DNA of 64,000 nucleotides, taken from NCBI RefSeq assembly GCF_900156725.1, contig NZ_FTOI01000013.1:1-64000 (forward strand), written 5' to 3'. Position 1 is the stretch's first letter, and each line of letters opens with the position of its first letter. Below are positions 63,617-64,000 of this stretch, one piece after another. Origin of the DNA: Kaistella chaponensis (GTDB taxonomy: Bacteria > Bacteroidota > Bacteroidia > Flavobacteriales > Weeksellaceae). Made by a program: the position numbers and the translations under genes. The notes beneath the pieces are model-generated. The model searched no databases. It saw only the letters and a list, made by a program, of their open reading frames with translations, and had not been told where the DNA came from.

Positions 63617-64000
63617 ATTTTTTAGATTGAAGGAGATCTTTGAAATTCATTTGTCTATCAAGTAGTTCTTGACCAATTATTTTCAGAATGTTTTGTTGAT
63701 TGTTTTGTTCTTTTACATGATTGTAGTATTCAAATACATCCTTATCCAATGGTTGTTGATAAAGATTAACTAAGCCAACCATATTTTCCATTTTATCATC
63801 AAGAATCGAAAAATCTCTGACAAATAATTGAAGTGCTTCATCGTAATTTTGACAGTGATCTGCGTAATATTCTATGGCAATTTTTTCGGGTTTTTCTGTG
63901 GTGTAGGTTAGATATTGTTCGAGTGAAACTTCATTTCCATAAACTTCTCCCTTGGATCCGCGCTTGATATAAAATTCTTTGAATCTGCTTCTTCCGAATT
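63597..64000 (-). CDS. traG: TraG-like conjugation ATPase (VirB4 family), C-terminal end only
   Basis: The last 134 codons are visible; the gene continues beyond the right edge. The frame stays open from 63998 and reads FGRSRFKEFYIKRGSKGEVYG, then EVSLEQYLTYTTEKPEKIAIEYY, matching the end of Bacteroidota TraG/VirB4 ATPases, followed by a helical tail ending KFEYEKV. An internal Met at 63791 is not the start. Motor domains lie outside the window. Confidence 0.8.
   Translation of the reverse strand, partial: FGRSRFKEFYIKRGSKGEVYGNEVSLEQYLTYTTEKPEKIAIEYYADHCQNYDEALQLFVRDFSILDDKMENMVGLVNLYQQPLDKDVFEYYNHVKEQNNQQNILKIIGQELLDRQMNFKDLLQSKKFEYEKV

Noticed and set aside
44212-64000. Defence island (restriction-modification) interpretation of the methylase-helicase gene
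   Set aside because: No separate nuclease domain or specificity subunit is seen, and the gene is embedded in a transfer operon, which favours anti-restriction or DNA processing.

Overview
The window comes from a member of the Bacteroidota, most likely a Flavobacteriia such as Chryseobacterium, Kaistella or a relative. The evidence is the low G+C, the promoters of TTTG/TAnnTTTG type, and the families present: TraJ/K/M/N conjugation genes of Bacteroides conjugative-transposon type, HYC_CC_PP, DUF6428, DUF3347, GDCCxxC and an S24-type XRE regulator. It looks like chromosome grading into a large metal-resistance island whose right end is the transfer region of an integrative conjugative element or plasmid. 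No integrase, relaxase or replication gene is visible, so the element's limits lie outside the window or cannot be fixed from it.

Layout. 1-800: noncoding repeats. 886-4816: chromosomal-type genes (dinB with a divergent S24 regulator, iron-permease-like protein, SemiSWEET, one unknown). 5030-7630: arsenic operon I (arsR, DUF6428, arsC, acr3). 8126-9765: a hipB-hipS-hipT tripartite toxin-antitoxin operon with three operator-like palindromes. 9889-11508: gene debris (ynfA and fur remnants) around a methyltransferase. 11698-12876: mercury uptake genes (GDCCxxC, merTP, ArsR-type regulator). 12965-21909: Zn/Cd/Co export (P-type ATPase, ZIP transporter, CzcB, a CzcA-TolC fusion). 22057-22641: more debris, including a phosphatidylserine decarboxylase fragment. 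22655-25281: arsenic operon II, a diverged paralogue of operon I. 26053-34886: a copper set (multicopper oxidase, DUF305, CopA ATPase, DUF3347 and haem-binding proteins, an HMA chaperone and an HMA-AraC regulator). 34971-42997: a more G+C-rich cus-type operon in which cusA is split in two. 44212-64000: the transfer region, all on the minus strand. It runs from a VirB4-type TraG (cut by the right edge) through three secreted helical proteins, TraJ, TraK, TraM, TraN, the coupling protein, an M23 peptidase and a JAB protein to a 1877-residue Toprim-methylase-helicase protein.

Together, the cargo would protect against As, Hg, Zn/Cd/Co and Cu/Ag by export from the cytoplasm (Acr3, P-type ATPases), export across both membranes (Czc and Cus RND pumps) and periplasmic oxidation or sequestration (multicopper oxidase, Met-rich repeats, DUF3347, DUF305). 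merA is absent, so mercury handling is incomplete within the window. The most notable features are the HipBST operon, the frameshift-split cusA, the domain fusions (CzcA-TolC, oxidase plus barrel-like domain, HMA-AraC, Toprim-methylase-helicase) and several newly recognised pseudogene fragments that mark past module joins.
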